NCBI GenBank assembly: GCA_945864585.1
Contig: CAMBCF010000011.1
Coordinates: 1 to 57,818 of the forward strand
Length of the DNA stretch: 57,818 bases
From: Bordetella parapertussis
GTDB taxonomy: Bacteria; Pseudomonadota; Gammaproteobacteria; Burkholderiales; SG8-41
Direction: 5' to 3'
Part shown: piece after piece, positions 8,186 to 17,790 of the stretch
Position numbering within the stretch: the stretch's first letter is position 1
How the letters are laid out: each line of letters opens with the position of its first letter
Notes under the pieces: model-generated
Databases searched by the model: none
Told to the model about the DNA's origin: nothing
What the model saw: only the letters and a program-made list of their open reading frames with translations
Made by a program: the position numbers and the translations under genes

Positions 8186-10813
8186 GTGTTCGAAAATATA
8201 TTCAAAAAAGACGTGCTGGCCGCTGACGCCAGCGCAGCGGAGGCGCAAACAGCGTCCACCGCCTTACTCGCCGATGGCAGCGCGCCAGTGCCACTGACGC
8301 TTTCTGCGGAAGAATTGCAGGCCTGGCATCAACGCCTGGACGCCGCTGCCAATGACGACACGGCGTTGCTGCATATCGCGCATCACGCGCCTACGCCGCC
8401 CTTGAAGCTGGCGGCGATCGAGGCGTTGACGCATGAAGACGCTTTCAGGCAAGCGATGCAGGATTTTCGTGAGGCCGACAAGCGTCTGTATCGCGCCGCG
8501 AAATCGCGCTGGGACAAGGCGCGCGCCACCCGCATCGCCACTGCCGAAGCCGACGCCCTGATCGCCAGCGCGCACGCATTGCTCGCGCTGGAGGTGGTCG
8601 CCGTCAATCGCGTGCTGGATCTCGATCACGCGTGGGCCGCTCTGGGCAGCAAGCTGCTGGACCCAGCCTTACCCGCTGAATTCGCCGCGCTTAGTGCGCA
8701 ACTGGGCGCCAAGGTGCGCGTGCGCGGCGAGCATGCACAGGCACTCACCCGCTGGCTGGCGGCGGCTGATGATGCGATGGCGAATTTGAGCGCGGCGCTG
8801 CCGGGCGTCGCCTACGGCACCGCCGCGCCTGCTGATGCGCAAACCCTGGCGCTGGGTCTGCTGGAACTGGTACATAACACTGCTGAACCAGATGACACGC
8901 GCTGCATCGAAAAATCCGCTGTCGCCAGGCGTCTGCTGGCACTGGCTTCGAGCGTGGTTGAGCGCGCGAAATTTCTGCAGTCATTGCCCGCGTCGGGCAG
9001 CGCCGATGATGCCGGGGAAAAGCTGCTGATCGAACAATGGCGCGGATTTCCCGAGTTGTCCGAAGGTGAATTGCATACCGTACTGGCAACGCGCTTCGCG
9101 GACTGGCGCAATACCGGCGCCCATACGCGGCAACACGAACAGCAGACGCAAAGCGCCCACGAGCGCGCACGACGCGCGGAACAGCAGCAGCAGCGTGTGG
9201 CCGCGATCCAGCGCGATGTCGAGGCCGCGGAAGCCGCGCAAGCCGGCGGACACGTGGCGGATCTCACGCGGTTGCTGGGCGCGATCGATCAGGGATTGAA
9301 GCGTGGCCCGCTGACAGGCAACCTCGCGCCGCGCATTGAATCACTGCGCCGCGAACAGCGGCGCCTGCAGGACTGGCAGCGCTGGAGCGGCGGACAAGGC
9401 CGCGAACAGCTGGTGGCTGAGGCGCAGGCACTGGCTGCCGCCGGCAGCGGCAAAGTCGTCCTTAAGGCGCATACCGAAGCCATTAACAAGTTGCGCGAGC
9501 GCTGGAAAGAACTCGATAAACTGGGTGCTGCGTCCAAGCAAACCGTATGGCTCGCCTTTGACGGCGCATTGGAGGCGGCCCACGCACCGGTGGCAGCGCA
9601 TCTGCAAAAACTCAAACTTGCGCGCCAGGAAAATCTTGCGGCGCGCAAACAAATCATTGCCGGCTTGACGCAAGCTGCGGCGAAATTTTTTCCTGCCGCG
9701 CAGGAAGATGCTGCCGCCGACGCCAACGCAGTCGACTGGCGCGCCCTCGCCCACACCCTGGATGAAGCCCAGGCCGCGTGGCGCAAGCTCGGACCCGTCG
9801 AACACACGGTGCCGCGCAAAACACTGCAAGGCGACAACGCCATTACCACGCGTTACGCGGCAGCGCTGCAGGCGCTGCAAGCGCCGCTGCAAAACGTCTA
9901 TGGCGAGGCGCGCAGCCAACGCGAACAACTGGTCGCGGGCGCGAAACAAATTGCGGCATCCGACGTTAGCGCGCGCGATGTGGTGGACAAGGTGCGCAAG
10001 CTGCAAACACAATGGCAAGCCGTGGCCAAGGCCCTGCCACTGCCGCGGCGTGATGAAAACACGTTGTGGATGGCTTTCAAAACGGCCACTGACGCCATCT
10101 TCACGGCGCGTGATACCGCGCGCGCGGCAAGCGAAGCTGAATTTAATGCCAAACAAAAAGCGCGGGCGGAAATTATCGAACGCGTTGCGGCGCTGGCCAG
10201 CGCCACTACTGCAACGGATATCAAACGCACATTGAGCGAATCCGACAACGCCTGGCGCGCCGCACCCGAGGCGCCTAAAGCACAAGCCGCCAAACTGGAT
10301 GCGCGTTATCGTGCCGCGCGCGACGCTGCCGCCCGGCACATCAGTGAGCTCGCGCTGCACGCCGAACAAGCGCGTTACGATGCGTTGCTGGCGAAGATCA
10401 GGTTATGCCATGAGCGTGAAGCGCTGGCGCTCAGCGCTGAACAAACAGCCGCTTTGGAAACGCGCTGGAACGCTGTAGCGCATCTGCCCGAGGCATGGAA
10501 AAGCCGAATCGACGCACGCTTTCAGGGGCACGCAACGGAGAACGCAAAACCGGGCGCGAGCCTGCAGGATATCCTGCTCAATCTCGAAGTCGCCTGCGGC
10601 ATCGACAGTCCGCAGGAATTTCTCGCTGCGCGCCAGCATCTGAAAATACGCGCATTGAAAAACGCCATGGAAGGCCGCCAGAACACCGCTACCACGCCTG
10701 CGGAAATTGAACGCTGGATGCTTGAGGCCGCGGCGTCGGCCCGCCCCGATGAAACCTCGCGCGAGCGGCTTACAAAAATCATCGCGGCAGTACGACGGCG
10801 CAGACAGAGTTAG
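8186..10813 (+). CDS. DUF349-repeat protein
   Basis: An 875-residue, highly charged, almost wholly helical protein rich in Ala, Arg and Gln, with several stretches of the DUF349 pattern (for example KLRERWKELDKLGAASKQTVWLAFDGA and VRKLQTQWQAVAKALPLPRRDENTLWMAFK). A coiled-coil-like Gln/Arg segment lies near residues 310-345. It starts with GTG; the ribosome site is poor, and the MFENIFKK start agrees with family members. DUF349 proteins are widespread in proteobacteria and poorly characterised. Nothing next to it (divergent ylqF, convergent amidase) points to a partner. No signal peptide or membrane segment is seen, so it is probably cytoplasmic. Confidence 0.85.
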   Translation: MFENIFKKDVLAADASAAEAQTASTALLADGSAPVPLTLSAEELQAWHQRLDAAANDDTALLHIAHHAPTPPLKLAAIEALTHEDAFRQAMQDFREADKRLYRAAKSRWDKARATRIATAEADALIASAHALLALEVVAVNRVLDLDHAWAALGSKLLDPALPAEFAALSAQLGAKVRVRGEHAQALTRWLAAADDAMANLSAALPGVAYGTAAPADAQTLALGLLELVHNTAEPDDTRCIEKSAVARRLLALASSVVERAKFLQSLPASGSADDAGEKLLIEQWRGFPELSEGELHTVLATRFADWRNTGAHTRQHEQQTQSAHERARRAEQQQQRVAAIQRDVEAAEAAQAGGHVADLTRLLGAIDQGLKRGPLTGNLAPRIESLRREQRRLQDWQRWSGGQGREQLVAEAQALAAAGSGKVVLKAHTEAINKLRERWKELDKLGAASKQTVWLAFDGALEAAHAPVAAHLQKLKLARQENLAARKQIIAGLTQAAAKFFPAAQEDAAADANAVDWRALAHTLDEAQAAWRKLGPVEHTVPRKTLQGDNAITTRYAAALQALQAPLQNVYGEARSQREQLVAGAKQIAASDVSARDVVDKVRKLQTQWQAVAKALPLPRRDENTLWMAFKTATDAIFTARDTARAASEAEFNAKQKARAEIIERVAALASATTATDIKRTLSESDNAWRAAPEAPKAQAAKLDARYRAARDAAARHISELALHAEQARYDALLAKIRLCHEREALALSAEQTAALETRWNAVAHLPEAWKSRIDARFQGHATENAKPGASLQDILLNLEVACGIDSPQEFLAARQHLKIRALKNAMEGRQNTATTPAEIERWMLEAAASARPDETSRERLTKIIAAVRRRRQS

Positions 10814-10862
10814 TGATAGCGCGCACCTGGGTAATTGGCTATGAGTGGCTGCCATCCGCGTT

Positions 10863-12134
10863 TTACTGGAGGCGGCTTTCCGCCCACGCGGCACTTGCCA
10901 GCAACCCATAGTCCGCGCCGTACGCTCCCACCAGTTGCACGCCCACCGGCAAGCCGTTGGCGGCGACACCCGCGGGGAGCGTGATCGCGGGCACGTGCAA
11001 CACGGTCCAGATGGCGTTGAAGATAGCCTCGCCGGTGCTGCTGAGCGTTACCGGCGCTGCGCCCGGCGCACTGGGCACCAACAGTGCATCGTAGTCACGG
11101 AAAATATCGCGCAGCATGCGCCGGCAGTCGGCCACGGACTGCTGTGCCTCTATATAAGCCTCAATCGTGCAGGCAGCCCAGCGCGCGATGCGTGGCTGTA
11201 GCGACGCGCTGATCTTTTCAGGTGCGCTGCGCAATTCGTGACTCAGGGCGCGATACGCCTCGTAGTCGCCGATCACGCTGTGCGCAGCGGCCACGGCGTC
11301 GAACGCGAACGGTAGCTGATACTCCGTCACCGATGCGCCCGCGCGCGACAGCGACGCCGCAGCGGCTTCGATGGCAGCCACGGTCGCGGGCTCGGCAGAT
11401 TTCCATTGTGGTGTGCGGCAAAAACCGATACGCGGTTTAGTCGCTGCGTTTAGCGCAGGCGCGGCACATTCGGTAACCAGCGGCAGACTCAATGCAATGT
11501 CTTCGACGCTGCGTGCAATAAGGCCTACGGTATCCAGTGATTCCGCGTTGGGTTTCACACCTGCGCGGTTGATAAGGCAGAAGGACGGCTTAAAGCCCAC
11601 CGCCCCGCAATAGGATGCGGGCCGCAGCACCGAGCCGCCGGTCTGCGTGCCCAGCCCCAGGGGCATCATGAAATCCGCCACACCCGCTGCGGAGCCGCTC
11701 GACGATCCGCCCGGCGTGTGCGCGAGATTCCGCGGGTTGCGCGTTTTGTTGGGATGGCGCATGGCGAACTCGGTGGTCACGGTTTTGCCCATGATGATCG
11801 CGCCCGCCTTCCTCAGCGCGGCTACGCACGCGGCATCGGTTGATGCGCGATGTCCCGCGTAAATCGGCGAGCCATATTCGGCGGGCATGCCGGCGACGTC
11901 GATGATGTCCTTGATACCCACGGGTATGCCATGCAGAGGGCTGCGCCTCGCCTCGCCATCGCAGGCACGTGCCTGCGCCAGCACTTCGCCTGCGTTGATA
12001 TGCACCCATGCCTGCACCTCAGGCTCGCGCGCGGTCACGCGAGCGAGACACGCTTCGGCAAGTTGCACGGCGGTGAGATTGCCGGCGCTCATCTGTGCGT
12101 ACGCCTGTGTTATCGACAGCTTGTTGAATTCCAT
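10863..12134 (-). CDS. Amidase signature family enzyme
   Basis: A 423-residue amidase of the GatA/AtzF fold. The Ser-cisSer-Lys triad is visible: K75 (GIPVGIKDIID), the cis serine in GGSSSGSAAG (142-150) and the nucleophile S168 (GTQTGGSVLRPA). It hydrolyses an amide, but the substrate cannot be told; no gatB/gatC is near, so it is not the tRNA amidotransferase. I chose the ATG at 12134, where the family-like MEFNKLSITQAYA begins; an ATG at 12143 is also possible. A longer frame to 12368 would run 137 bases into the divergent quinone reductase and its extra residues look non-coding. Confidence 0.88.
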   Translation of the reverse strand: MEFNKLSITQAYAQMSAGNLTAVQLAEACLARVTAREPEVQAWVHINAGEVLAQARACDGEARRSPLHGIPVGIKDIIDVAGMPAEYGSPIYAGHRASTDAACVAALRKAGAIIMGKTVTTEFAMRHPNKTRNPRNLAHTPGGSSSGSAAGVADFMMPLGLGTQTGGSVLRPASYCGAVGFKPSFCLINRAGVKPNAESLDTVGLIARSVEDIALSLPLVTECAAPALNAATKPRIGFCRTPQWKSAEPATVAAIEAAAASLSRAGASVTEYQLPFAFDAVAAAHSVIGDYEAYRALSHELRSAPEKISASLQPRIARWAACTIEAYIEAQQSVADCRRMLRDIFRDYDALLVPSAPGAAPVTLSSTGEAIFNAIWTVLHVPAITLPAGVAANGLPVGVQLVGAYGADYGLLASAAWAESRLQ

Positions 12135-12231
12135 ACGTTCCATCCAGAATAGGTGAGGATGAGGATTGTGCCACGCACCTGCCTTGGCGTGGGGCAGTGC
12201 TACACTGACACGATAAAGCTCCATAATCAAA

Positions 12232-13233
12232 ATGAAAGCTGTCTGGTACACCCAACAAGGCAAACCCACTGCAGTGATGCAGTTCGGCGAGCAGCCTACG
12301 CCGCACGCCGCTGCAGGCGAAGTGCGCGTGCGTTTACACGCCTCGGGCGTCAATCCCGCCGACAGCAATCGCAGCGTCGGGCGCAGCTACGCCATGGAAG
12401 GCCCGTTAATCATACCCAACAGCGATGGCAGCGGTATCGTCGATGAAGTCGGCGAAGGCGTGGATGCGTCGTGGCTCAAGCGCCGGGTGTGGCTGTATAA
12501 CGGCCAGCGCGGCGGACGGCTGCTCGGCACCGCCGCCGAGTACATCGCGCTCAATGTCGATCTTGTTTCCGAATTGCCGGAGCGCACCAGTTTCAACCAC
12601 GGCGCCTGCCTCGGCATACCGTGCATGACCGCGCATCGCTGCGTGACGCTGGGGGGTGACCTTAAAGGCAAAACCGTGCTGGTTACCGGCGGTGCGGGCG
12701 CGGTGGGCCATTACGCCGTGCAATGGGCCAAACGCTTCGGCGCGCGGGTAATCGCCACCGTGAGCACGCCCGCCAAGGCCGCACATGCCAATGCGGCAGG
12801 CGCTGACTTCAGCGTCAACTATCGCAGCGAAGACGTGATCGCGCGCGCGCGCGAGTTCACCGCGCATTTCACTAGCGGGGCCGGCGTGCATCATGTAGTC
12901 GATGTCGATTTCGGCGGCAACTATGCGACGACACTGCCGCTGCTCGCTGCCAACGGTTCCATCGCCTACTACGCAACCAAAGGCAATGTGTCGCCGACGA
13001 TTGCCGCACCTGATCTCATGCGCAAGAATGTCTCCGTACACGGCGTGTTACTCAACGGCGCGCCACACGCCGCGCGCAAGCGCGCGCAGAATGACATCGT
13101 GCAGTGGCTGCAAGAAGGCGGCATGCAGCATACGGTGTCGGCGGTTTTTCCACTTGCGCGCACGGCTGAGGCGCATGAAGCGGTTGAGTTTCAGGCCAAG
13201 CACGGTACTGTCATCGTCGATTGCACAGGCTGA
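12232..13233 (+). CDS. Quinone oxidoreductase-like MDR enzyme
   Basis: A 333-residue medium-chain dehydrogenase/reductase of the quinone reductase branch. The N-terminal catalytic domain has HASGVNPADSN, and the Rossmann domain has VLVTGGAGAVGHYAVQWAKRFGARV (two glycine-rich turns), consistent with NADPH binding. The structural zinc cysteines of alcohol dehydrogenases are absent. It should reduce quinones or activated alkenes in the cytoplasm. It is divergent from the amidase with a 97-bp shared promoter gap, so the two may be co-regulated. The physiological substrate is unknown. Confidence 0.88.
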   Translation: MKAVWYTQQGKPTAVMQFGEQPTPHAAAGEVRVRLHASGVNPADSNRSVGRSYAMEGPLIIPNSDGSGIVDEVGEGVDASWLKRRVWLYNGQRGGRLLGTAAEYIALNVDLVSELPERTSFNHGACLGIPCMTAHRCVTLGGDLKGKTVLVTGGAGAVGHYAVQWAKRFGARVIATVSTPAKAAHANAAGADFSVNYRSEDVIARAREFTAHFTSGAGVHHVVDVDFGGNYATTLPLLAANGSIAYYATKGNVSPTIAAPDLMRKNVSVHGVLLNGAPHAARKRAQNDIVQWLQEGGMQHTVSAVFPLARTAEAHEAVEFQAKHGTVIVDCTG

Positions 13234-13314
13234 CACAAAATCGATATAAGTATATGTTTTTATTGCAAATATCAGCATGTCCATCAACCCGAGGCGCACT
13301 CGCATTGCGCCCGC

Positions 13315-13686
13315 CTACTTCTCGTAGTAATCGTAGAAAACCGCTTCGATATTGTGACCATCGGCATCGTATACAAACGCGGCATAGTAGCCGGGCCAGT
13401 ATTCCTTCCGATATCCCGGCGCGCCGTTGTCCTTTGCCCCCGCCACCAGCGCTGCTTTGTAGAACTTCCTGACCTGGGCTTTATTTTTTGCCTCAAAAGC
13501 AACGTGCAAAGGGACAACGCCCCTATCGTTGCTCGCTATCCAAAAATCTGTATTCCTGCCGTCATTGAATCCGGCCGCTTCGCCGTACTCCATATTTTGC
13601 TTATACCCGAGCGTCGCGAGCACTTTGGCGTAGAACGCTTTTGCTTTTTTATAATTGCCGACGGGGATGCTGGTGTGCGCGATCAT
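13315..13686 (-). CDS. VOC (glyoxalase-fold) family protein
   Basis: A 123-residue single-domain protein of the vicinal oxygen chelate fold. It opens with MIAHTSIPVGNYKKAKAFYAKVL and ends with YYAAFVYDADGHNIEAVFYD, which carry the usual metal-ligand positions (an early His and a late Glu). Members range from glyoxalases to resistance proteins and dioxygenases, so no reaction is assigned. It converges on the quinone reductase gene with an 81-bp gap and has no obvious operon partner. Confidence 0.85.
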   Translation of the reverse strand: MIAHTSIPVGNYKKAKAFYAKVLATLGYKQNMEYGEAAGFNDGRNTDFWIASNDRGVVPLHVAFEAKNKAQVRKFYKAALVAGAKDNGAPGYRKEYWPGYYAAFVYDADGHNIEAVFYDYYEK

Positions 13687-13712
13687 ATGAAGATAGCCAT
13701 CGCGTACTGGCG

Positions 13713-13960
13713 TTAAGCCGTCGCCGCGTGTTCGACCGATGCGCTGCGCCGCACTTTTACGTTCACATCAATCCGTGATCCGAGCCCGTTAATTATCGCC
13801 ATAAGACGTTCAACGCTTATACGCCGGAAATCTGCGTTGCGAACACGCGAGAAGTCTCGGGCATCAATGCCGGTGAGGCTTTGCGCTTTTCTGACACTAA
13901 TCGCACCCTTATCGAGCGCTTTGATGATTTCAGCCGCAAGAATCGCCGGCGGGAGAGGGA
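13713..13960 (-). pseudogene. Fragment of an XRE/HTH_37-type antitoxin-like regulator
   Basis: Read leftwards, the last 70 or so codons of a small helix-turn-helix protein are clear: EIIKALDKGAISVRKAQ, then TGIDARDFSRVR and RRISVERLMAIINGLGSRID, ending at a TAA (13715-13713). This is the pattern of HigA-like antitoxins. No start codon with a ribosome site is in frame; upstream the frame runs into repeat-like GGGAGAGGG sequence. No toxin gene is beside it. I read it as a remnant whose 5' end was replaced. Confidence 0.55.
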
Positions 13961-14030
13961 TGAAAAGCCCTTCTACCGCCGGGACAAGGGAACACTTGCA
14001 GCGGAGCAGAAGGGTTGGGATGAGGGAAAC
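13945..14030. repeat. Decayed GGGAGAGGG...GATGAGGG repeat
   Basis: Contains GGCGGGAGAGGG and, about 70 bases on, GGGATGAGGG, with CCGCCGGGA between. The same words are packed closely in the hairpin repeat at 23570-23607, so this may be a diverged or expanded copy. It adjoins the broken 5' end of the antitoxin-like fragment. Confidence 0.3.
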
Positions 14031-14069
14031 GCTTTTGCGCAGATAGGCAACAGCAAATAACGCGAACCA

Positions 14070-15266
14070 TCAAGCCGCCTTAAGCTTGCCCCGAGTAGCC
14101 GCCACCAGCCCGGGCACCAGCGCAGCACGCACATACACATAGCCCTCAAACAGCCGCCGCTGCGTGCGATAAAACGCGCCCTGCTCCGCGTGCCATTGGC
14201 CGTCCCTGTTCTGTACGTTCGCGGCCACGGTGAGTATTCCCGACGGCATGGCGATGCGTATCGGCGCGTTGCGGTCAGCAGTGGCGCGCGCGGCCTGATG
14301 CACTACCGAACCTTCGATGCGTGCAGCCACCGCAGTGCACAGGGACACCGTCAGCGGCAGTGCGCGATGAGGCTGTCCGCTAGACAGCATGCGCGCGGTC
14401 AGGTCGATGTCGGCAGCCTTGATGGATTCGCCAGTGAGCAATATTGCGTCCTGTGCTTCTGATACAAAACCCACGAACGGCACGGTCGCTTTCTTCGCCG
14501 CTTCTTCCGGGCTTTTAGTAATACCCATCGCCACCGACGCAGCTACCCGAATGGCGCCAAGCTTTTTCATGATCTCCGCATTGCCTTCGAGCGCGTCAGG
14601 CATCTCGGTGCCTTTCAGCCCAATATCAGCGGCGCGCACAAACACCGTGGCGTTGGCCGCATCCACCATCGACACCGTAAGTCTGCCAACGCCGGGCACT
14701 TCCAGCACGTCGCTCACATTTCCGGTCGGCAGTAATTTTCCGGTAGTTGCACCGCCCGGTTGCAGAAATTCCAGGCGCACCGGCGAGCCTGTGCCCGACA
14801 CGCCCGGAATCGTCAGCTCACCATCCACCTCGGACAAACCATCGTCCAGGTTAAAGCGCGCCTGTATGATTTTTTTAGTGTTGGTGTTGTGGATGCGCAC
14901 CATCGCCTCGCGCCCACTGACACAAAAAATACCTTCATCCACCGCGAACGGCCCCATCGCGGACGACATATTGCCGCAGTTGGCGCTGTAATCGACCTCG
15001 GCTTTTTTCACCTGCACTTGCGCGAAGGTGTAATCGATGTCAGCGTCAGACCGGCTCGATGGCCCCACCACACACACCTTGGATACCGACGATACGCCGC
15101 CACCCATGCCGTCAAGCTGGCGTCCGTAAGCGTCGGGACTGCCGATGGCCGCAAGAAAAATTTCATCCCACTGCGCGCGGTCAGGCGGCAAATCCCTGGC
15201 GTGAAATACCACTGCGTTGCTGGTGCCGCCGCGCATGAATACGGCGGGGAGTCTGAATTGTTTCAT
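14070..15266 (-). CDS. prpF: PrpF family isomerase-like protein
   Basis: A 398-residue protein of the PrpF fold (two diaminopimelate-epimerase-like halves). Family motifs: FMRGGTSNAVVF at the N-terminus, YGRQLDGMGGGVSSVSK, and DYSANCGNMSSAMGPFA with the conserved Cys of the second glycine loop. PrpF with AcnD isomerises methylaconitate in the methylcitrate cycle; relatives isomerise oxalomesaconate or methylitaconate. No prpB, prpC or acnD is near, so the substrate is uncertain. Its ATG overlaps the stop of the upstream FMN-protein gene by four bases, so the two are surely cotranscribed. Confidence 0.85.
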   Translation of the reverse strand: MKQFRLPAVFMRGGTSNAVVFHARDLPPDRAQWDEIFLAAIGSPDAYGRQLDGMGGGVSSVSKVCVVGPSSRSDADIDYTFAQVQVKKAEVDYSANCGNMSSAMGPFAVDEGIFCVSGREAMVRIHNTNTKKIIQARFNLDDGLSEVDGELTIPGVSGTGSPVRLEFLQPGGATTGKLLPTGNVSDVLEVPGVGRLTVSMVDAANATVFVRAADIGLKGTEMPDALEGNAEIMKKLGAIRVAASVAMGITKSPEEAAKKATVPFVGFVSEAQDAILLTGESIKAADIDLTARMLSSGQPHRALPLTVSLCTAVAARIEGSVVHQAARATADRNAPIRIAMPSGILTVAANVQNRDGQWHAEQGAFYRTQRRLFEGYVYVRAALVPGLVAATRGKLKAA

Positions 15267-16780
15267 AGCGTCTCCTTGGATCCAGCAGCGTGCACCGGCC
15301 CGCGCGTGCCGATGGCAGGGTACGGGTGCAACATATTCAGCGCGATACTTTGGTTCGCGGTTTGCACGATGCGCACATGTTCGCGCTTGAACTCGCGCGC
15401 CTGTTGCAAGCCGCAGGAGTGCGCGATCATATCGATCTCCTTGTTCATGTTTTTGCAGTAATTCGCAACGCGCAGGTACTTCTCCTCCACCACCAGGCCG
15501 CGCTGCAGGCGTTTGTTATGCGTGGTCACCCCTGTCGGACAGGTGTTTTGATGACAGCGCAGCGCCTGTATGCAACCCAGCGCGAACATAAAACCGCGCG
15601 CGGTATTGATGAAATCGGCGCCCACGCACAGCGCCCACGACGCGCGCGCCGAGGTAACGAGTTTACCTGAGGCGACAACGCGGATGCGCGATTTCAAATC
15701 AGCCTGTAGCAACGAATCCACCACGCGCGGCAAGGCTTCGGCAATCGGCAGCGCCATATGATCGAACAGCGTTTGCGGCGCAGCACCGCTGCCGCCTTCC
15801 GCGCCATCGATGACCAGAAAATCCGGCGCATACTCACGGCCGCGCCGCAGTATGGCATCACACAAATCATTGGTGAATTCCCAGCCGCCAATCGCCGTTT
15901 TCACGCCCACCGGGCGTCCGCTCAGCTCGCGCAAATACGCAATTTTGTCGAGCAAATCATCGACGTTGGCGATATCGCGATGACGGTTCGGGCTGATGGA
16001 ATCTTCGCCGGCGGGTATGCCGCGTATGCGCGCAATTTCCTCGGTAACCTTGGCACCCGGCAGCACGCCGCCCTTGCCCGGTTTGGCGCCCTGAGAAAGT
16101 TTTATTTCAAACGCCTTGACGGATTGGGCGAGTTCCTTCACTTTTTCCGGCGAAAAATTACCCTGATGATCACGCATGCCGTACTTGGCGGTACCCATTT
16201 GCATGATGATATCGCAGTTGCCCGCGAGATGATGCGGGGCAAGTCCACCCTCGCCGGTATCCATCCAGCAACCGGCTTCCGCCGCGCCCAGCGACAGTGC
16301 GCGCACTGCCGGTTCTGAAATCGCACCAAAACTCATGCCACTCACGTTGACGACGGAGCGCGCTTCAAACGGAATTTTGCAGTAGCCCTCGCCGATCACC
16401 AGCGAGGGGGTGGGCAGACGGTCTTCTTCCAGCACCGGATAGGGGTGATTCACAAACAGAATATTGCCTGGCACGCTCAGATCGTTGGTGGAACCAAAGC
16501 CGATGATACCGCCTTCGTTTTTAGCTTCTTTGTAGACCCAGCCGCGGGTGGCGCGGTTGAAGGGCATCTCCTCGCGGTCGCCGGCGAAAAAATACTGGCG
16601 GAAATATTCGCCGAGATCTTCAAAGAAAAACCGCAAACGCCCGATCACCGGATAATTGCGCAGCACCGTGTGTTTTTTCTGCGTAACGTCATGCACAATC
16701 GCGATCACCAGCCACGCGACAAGCGCGAATGCGGCGAGTGTGCCCAAGCCGTAGGAAATGACACCGACCATGCTGCTCAT
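15263..16780 (-). CDS. FMN-binding glutamate synthase-like protein with N-terminal membrane anchor
   Basis: A 505-residue protein. Residues about 8-28 are a hydrophobic anchor; the rest is the FMN/alpha-beta barrel domain of the glutamate synthase large subunit. Visible marks are GAKPGKGGVLPGAKV, SPNRHRDIANVDDL, VIDGAEGGSGAAPQ and the iron-sulphur cysteines in CIQALRCHQNTCPTGVTT. It lacks the amidotransferase domain, so it is not a normal GltB. Many bacteria have such stand-alone proteins with unknown substrates. It forms a two-gene operon with prpF (four-base overlap), suggesting a shared organic-acid or amino-acid task. It is divergent from nadC. Confidence 0.85.
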   Translation of the reverse strand: MSSMVGVISYGLGTLAAFALVAWLVIAIVHDVTQKKHTVLRNYPVIGRLRFFFEDLGEYFRQYFFAGDREEMPFNRATRGWVYKEAKNEGGIIGFGSTNDLSVPGNILFVNHPYPVLEEDRLPTPSLVIGEGYCKIPFEARSVVNVSGMSFGAISEPAVRALSLGAAEAGCWMDTGEGGLAPHHLAGNCDIIMQMGTAKYGMRDHQGNFSPEKVKELAQSVKAFEIKLSQGAKPGKGGVLPGAKVTEEIARIRGIPAGEDSISPNRHRDIANVDDLLDKIAYLRELSGRPVGVKTAIGGWEFTNDLCDAILRRGREYAPDFLVIDGAEGGSGAAPQTLFDHMALPIAEALPRVVDSLLQADLKSRIRVVASGKLVTSARASWALCVGADFINTARGFMFALGCIQALRCHQNTCPTGVTTHNKRLQRGLVVEEKYLRVANYCKNMNKEIDMIAHSCGLQQAREFKREHVRIVQTANQSIALNMLHPYPAIGTRGPVHAAGSKETL

Positions 16781-16925
16781 ATGCGCCTCCGTTGCCCTGC
16801 TAGAATCACCGGTATGTGCTGCACTTTACGGCGTAAGCGGGAAAATCGTACCGTCCAGGGCTGATGGGGGCTAATTTGCCCGTCTGCCGTGACTTTTATT
16901 GGTGTAATTAATATAGAGCAAATTC

Positions 16926-17759
16926 ATGAACATCGCATCTGAAATCGAACGCAATGTCGCCGCCGCCCTGGCCGAAGATGTGGGCGCGGGCGACTGGACG
17001 GCGCAATTGATCGGCGCCGCGGCGCAGGCGCGCGCCAGCGTGGTGTGCCGGGACGCCGCCACCATAGCCGGGCGGCCGTGGTTTGACGCGGTGTTTCTCG
17101 CGCTTGACCCCGCTATGCGGATCAGCTGGCTGGTAGAAGACGGGCAGCGCGTGGCCCCCAACACGCCCTTGTGCACGCTGAGCGGAAGCGCGCGTGCGCT
17201 GCTCACCGGTGAGCGTACTGCGCTGAATTTTCTGCAAACCCTGTCGGCGGTGGCGACGGTCACACGCCGCTATGTTGATGCGGTCGCCGGCACAGCTGCA
17301 GCGATTCTGGATATCCGCAAGACACTGCCGGGCTTGCGCGTGGCGCAAAAATACGCGGTCAAAACCGGCGGCGGCATGAATCACCGCATGGGCTTATATG
17401 ACGCCATACTGATCAAGGAGAACCATATCGCCGCTGCCGGCAGCATCAGCGCCGCGCTCGCCGCAGCCCAACGCATCGCGCCCGCCACGGTGTGGATACA
17501 AATCGAAGTGGAAAATCTGCAACAACTCGACCAGGCGCTGGCCGCCGGCGCCACGCTGATACTGCTCGACAACATGAGCGTGGATCAAATGCGTGCAGCG
17601 GTGGTGCGCACCGCCGGGCGCGCGAAACTTGAAGCATCCGGTGGCATCACCCTCGATAACGTGCGCGCCATTGCAAAATCAGGTGTGGATCGTATCTCTG
17701 TCGGTGCGCTCACCAAGGACATCAAGGCGGTCGATCTTTCGCTGCGTTTTTTGAAGTGA
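16926..17759 (+). CDS. nadC: Nicotinate-nucleotide diphosphorylase (carboxylating)
   Basis: A 277-residue enzyme that joins quinolinate and PRPP to nicotinate mononucleotide in de novo NAD synthesis. Conserved stretches are [69 protein letters not shown] and the late [11 protein letters not shown]. Catalytic Arg, Lys and His positions are all kept and the length is typical. nadA and nadB are not in the window. It stands alone, divergent from the FMN-protein/prpF operon, with an AT-rich leader. Confidence 0.95.
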   Translation: MNIASEIERNVAAALAEDVGAGDWTAQLIGAAAQARASVVCRDAATIAGRPWFDAVFLALDPAMRISWLVEDGQRVAPNTPLCTLSGSARALLTGERTALNFLQTLSAVATVTRRYVDAVAGTAAAILDIRKTLPGLRVAQKYAVKTGGGMNHRMGLYDAILIKENHIAAAGSISAALAAAQRIAPATVWIQIEVENLQQLDQALAAGATLILLDNMSVDQMRAAVVRTAGRAKLEASGGITLDNVRAIAKSGVDRISVGALTKDIKAVDLSLRFLK

Positions 17760-17790
17760 AGGGTGAAATGCAAGGAAAGCTTAACAGTCC

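Noticed and set aside
12135-12368. Longer N-terminus of the amidase
   Set aside because: It would overlap the divergent quinone reductase by 137 bases, and the added residues look unlike the family.
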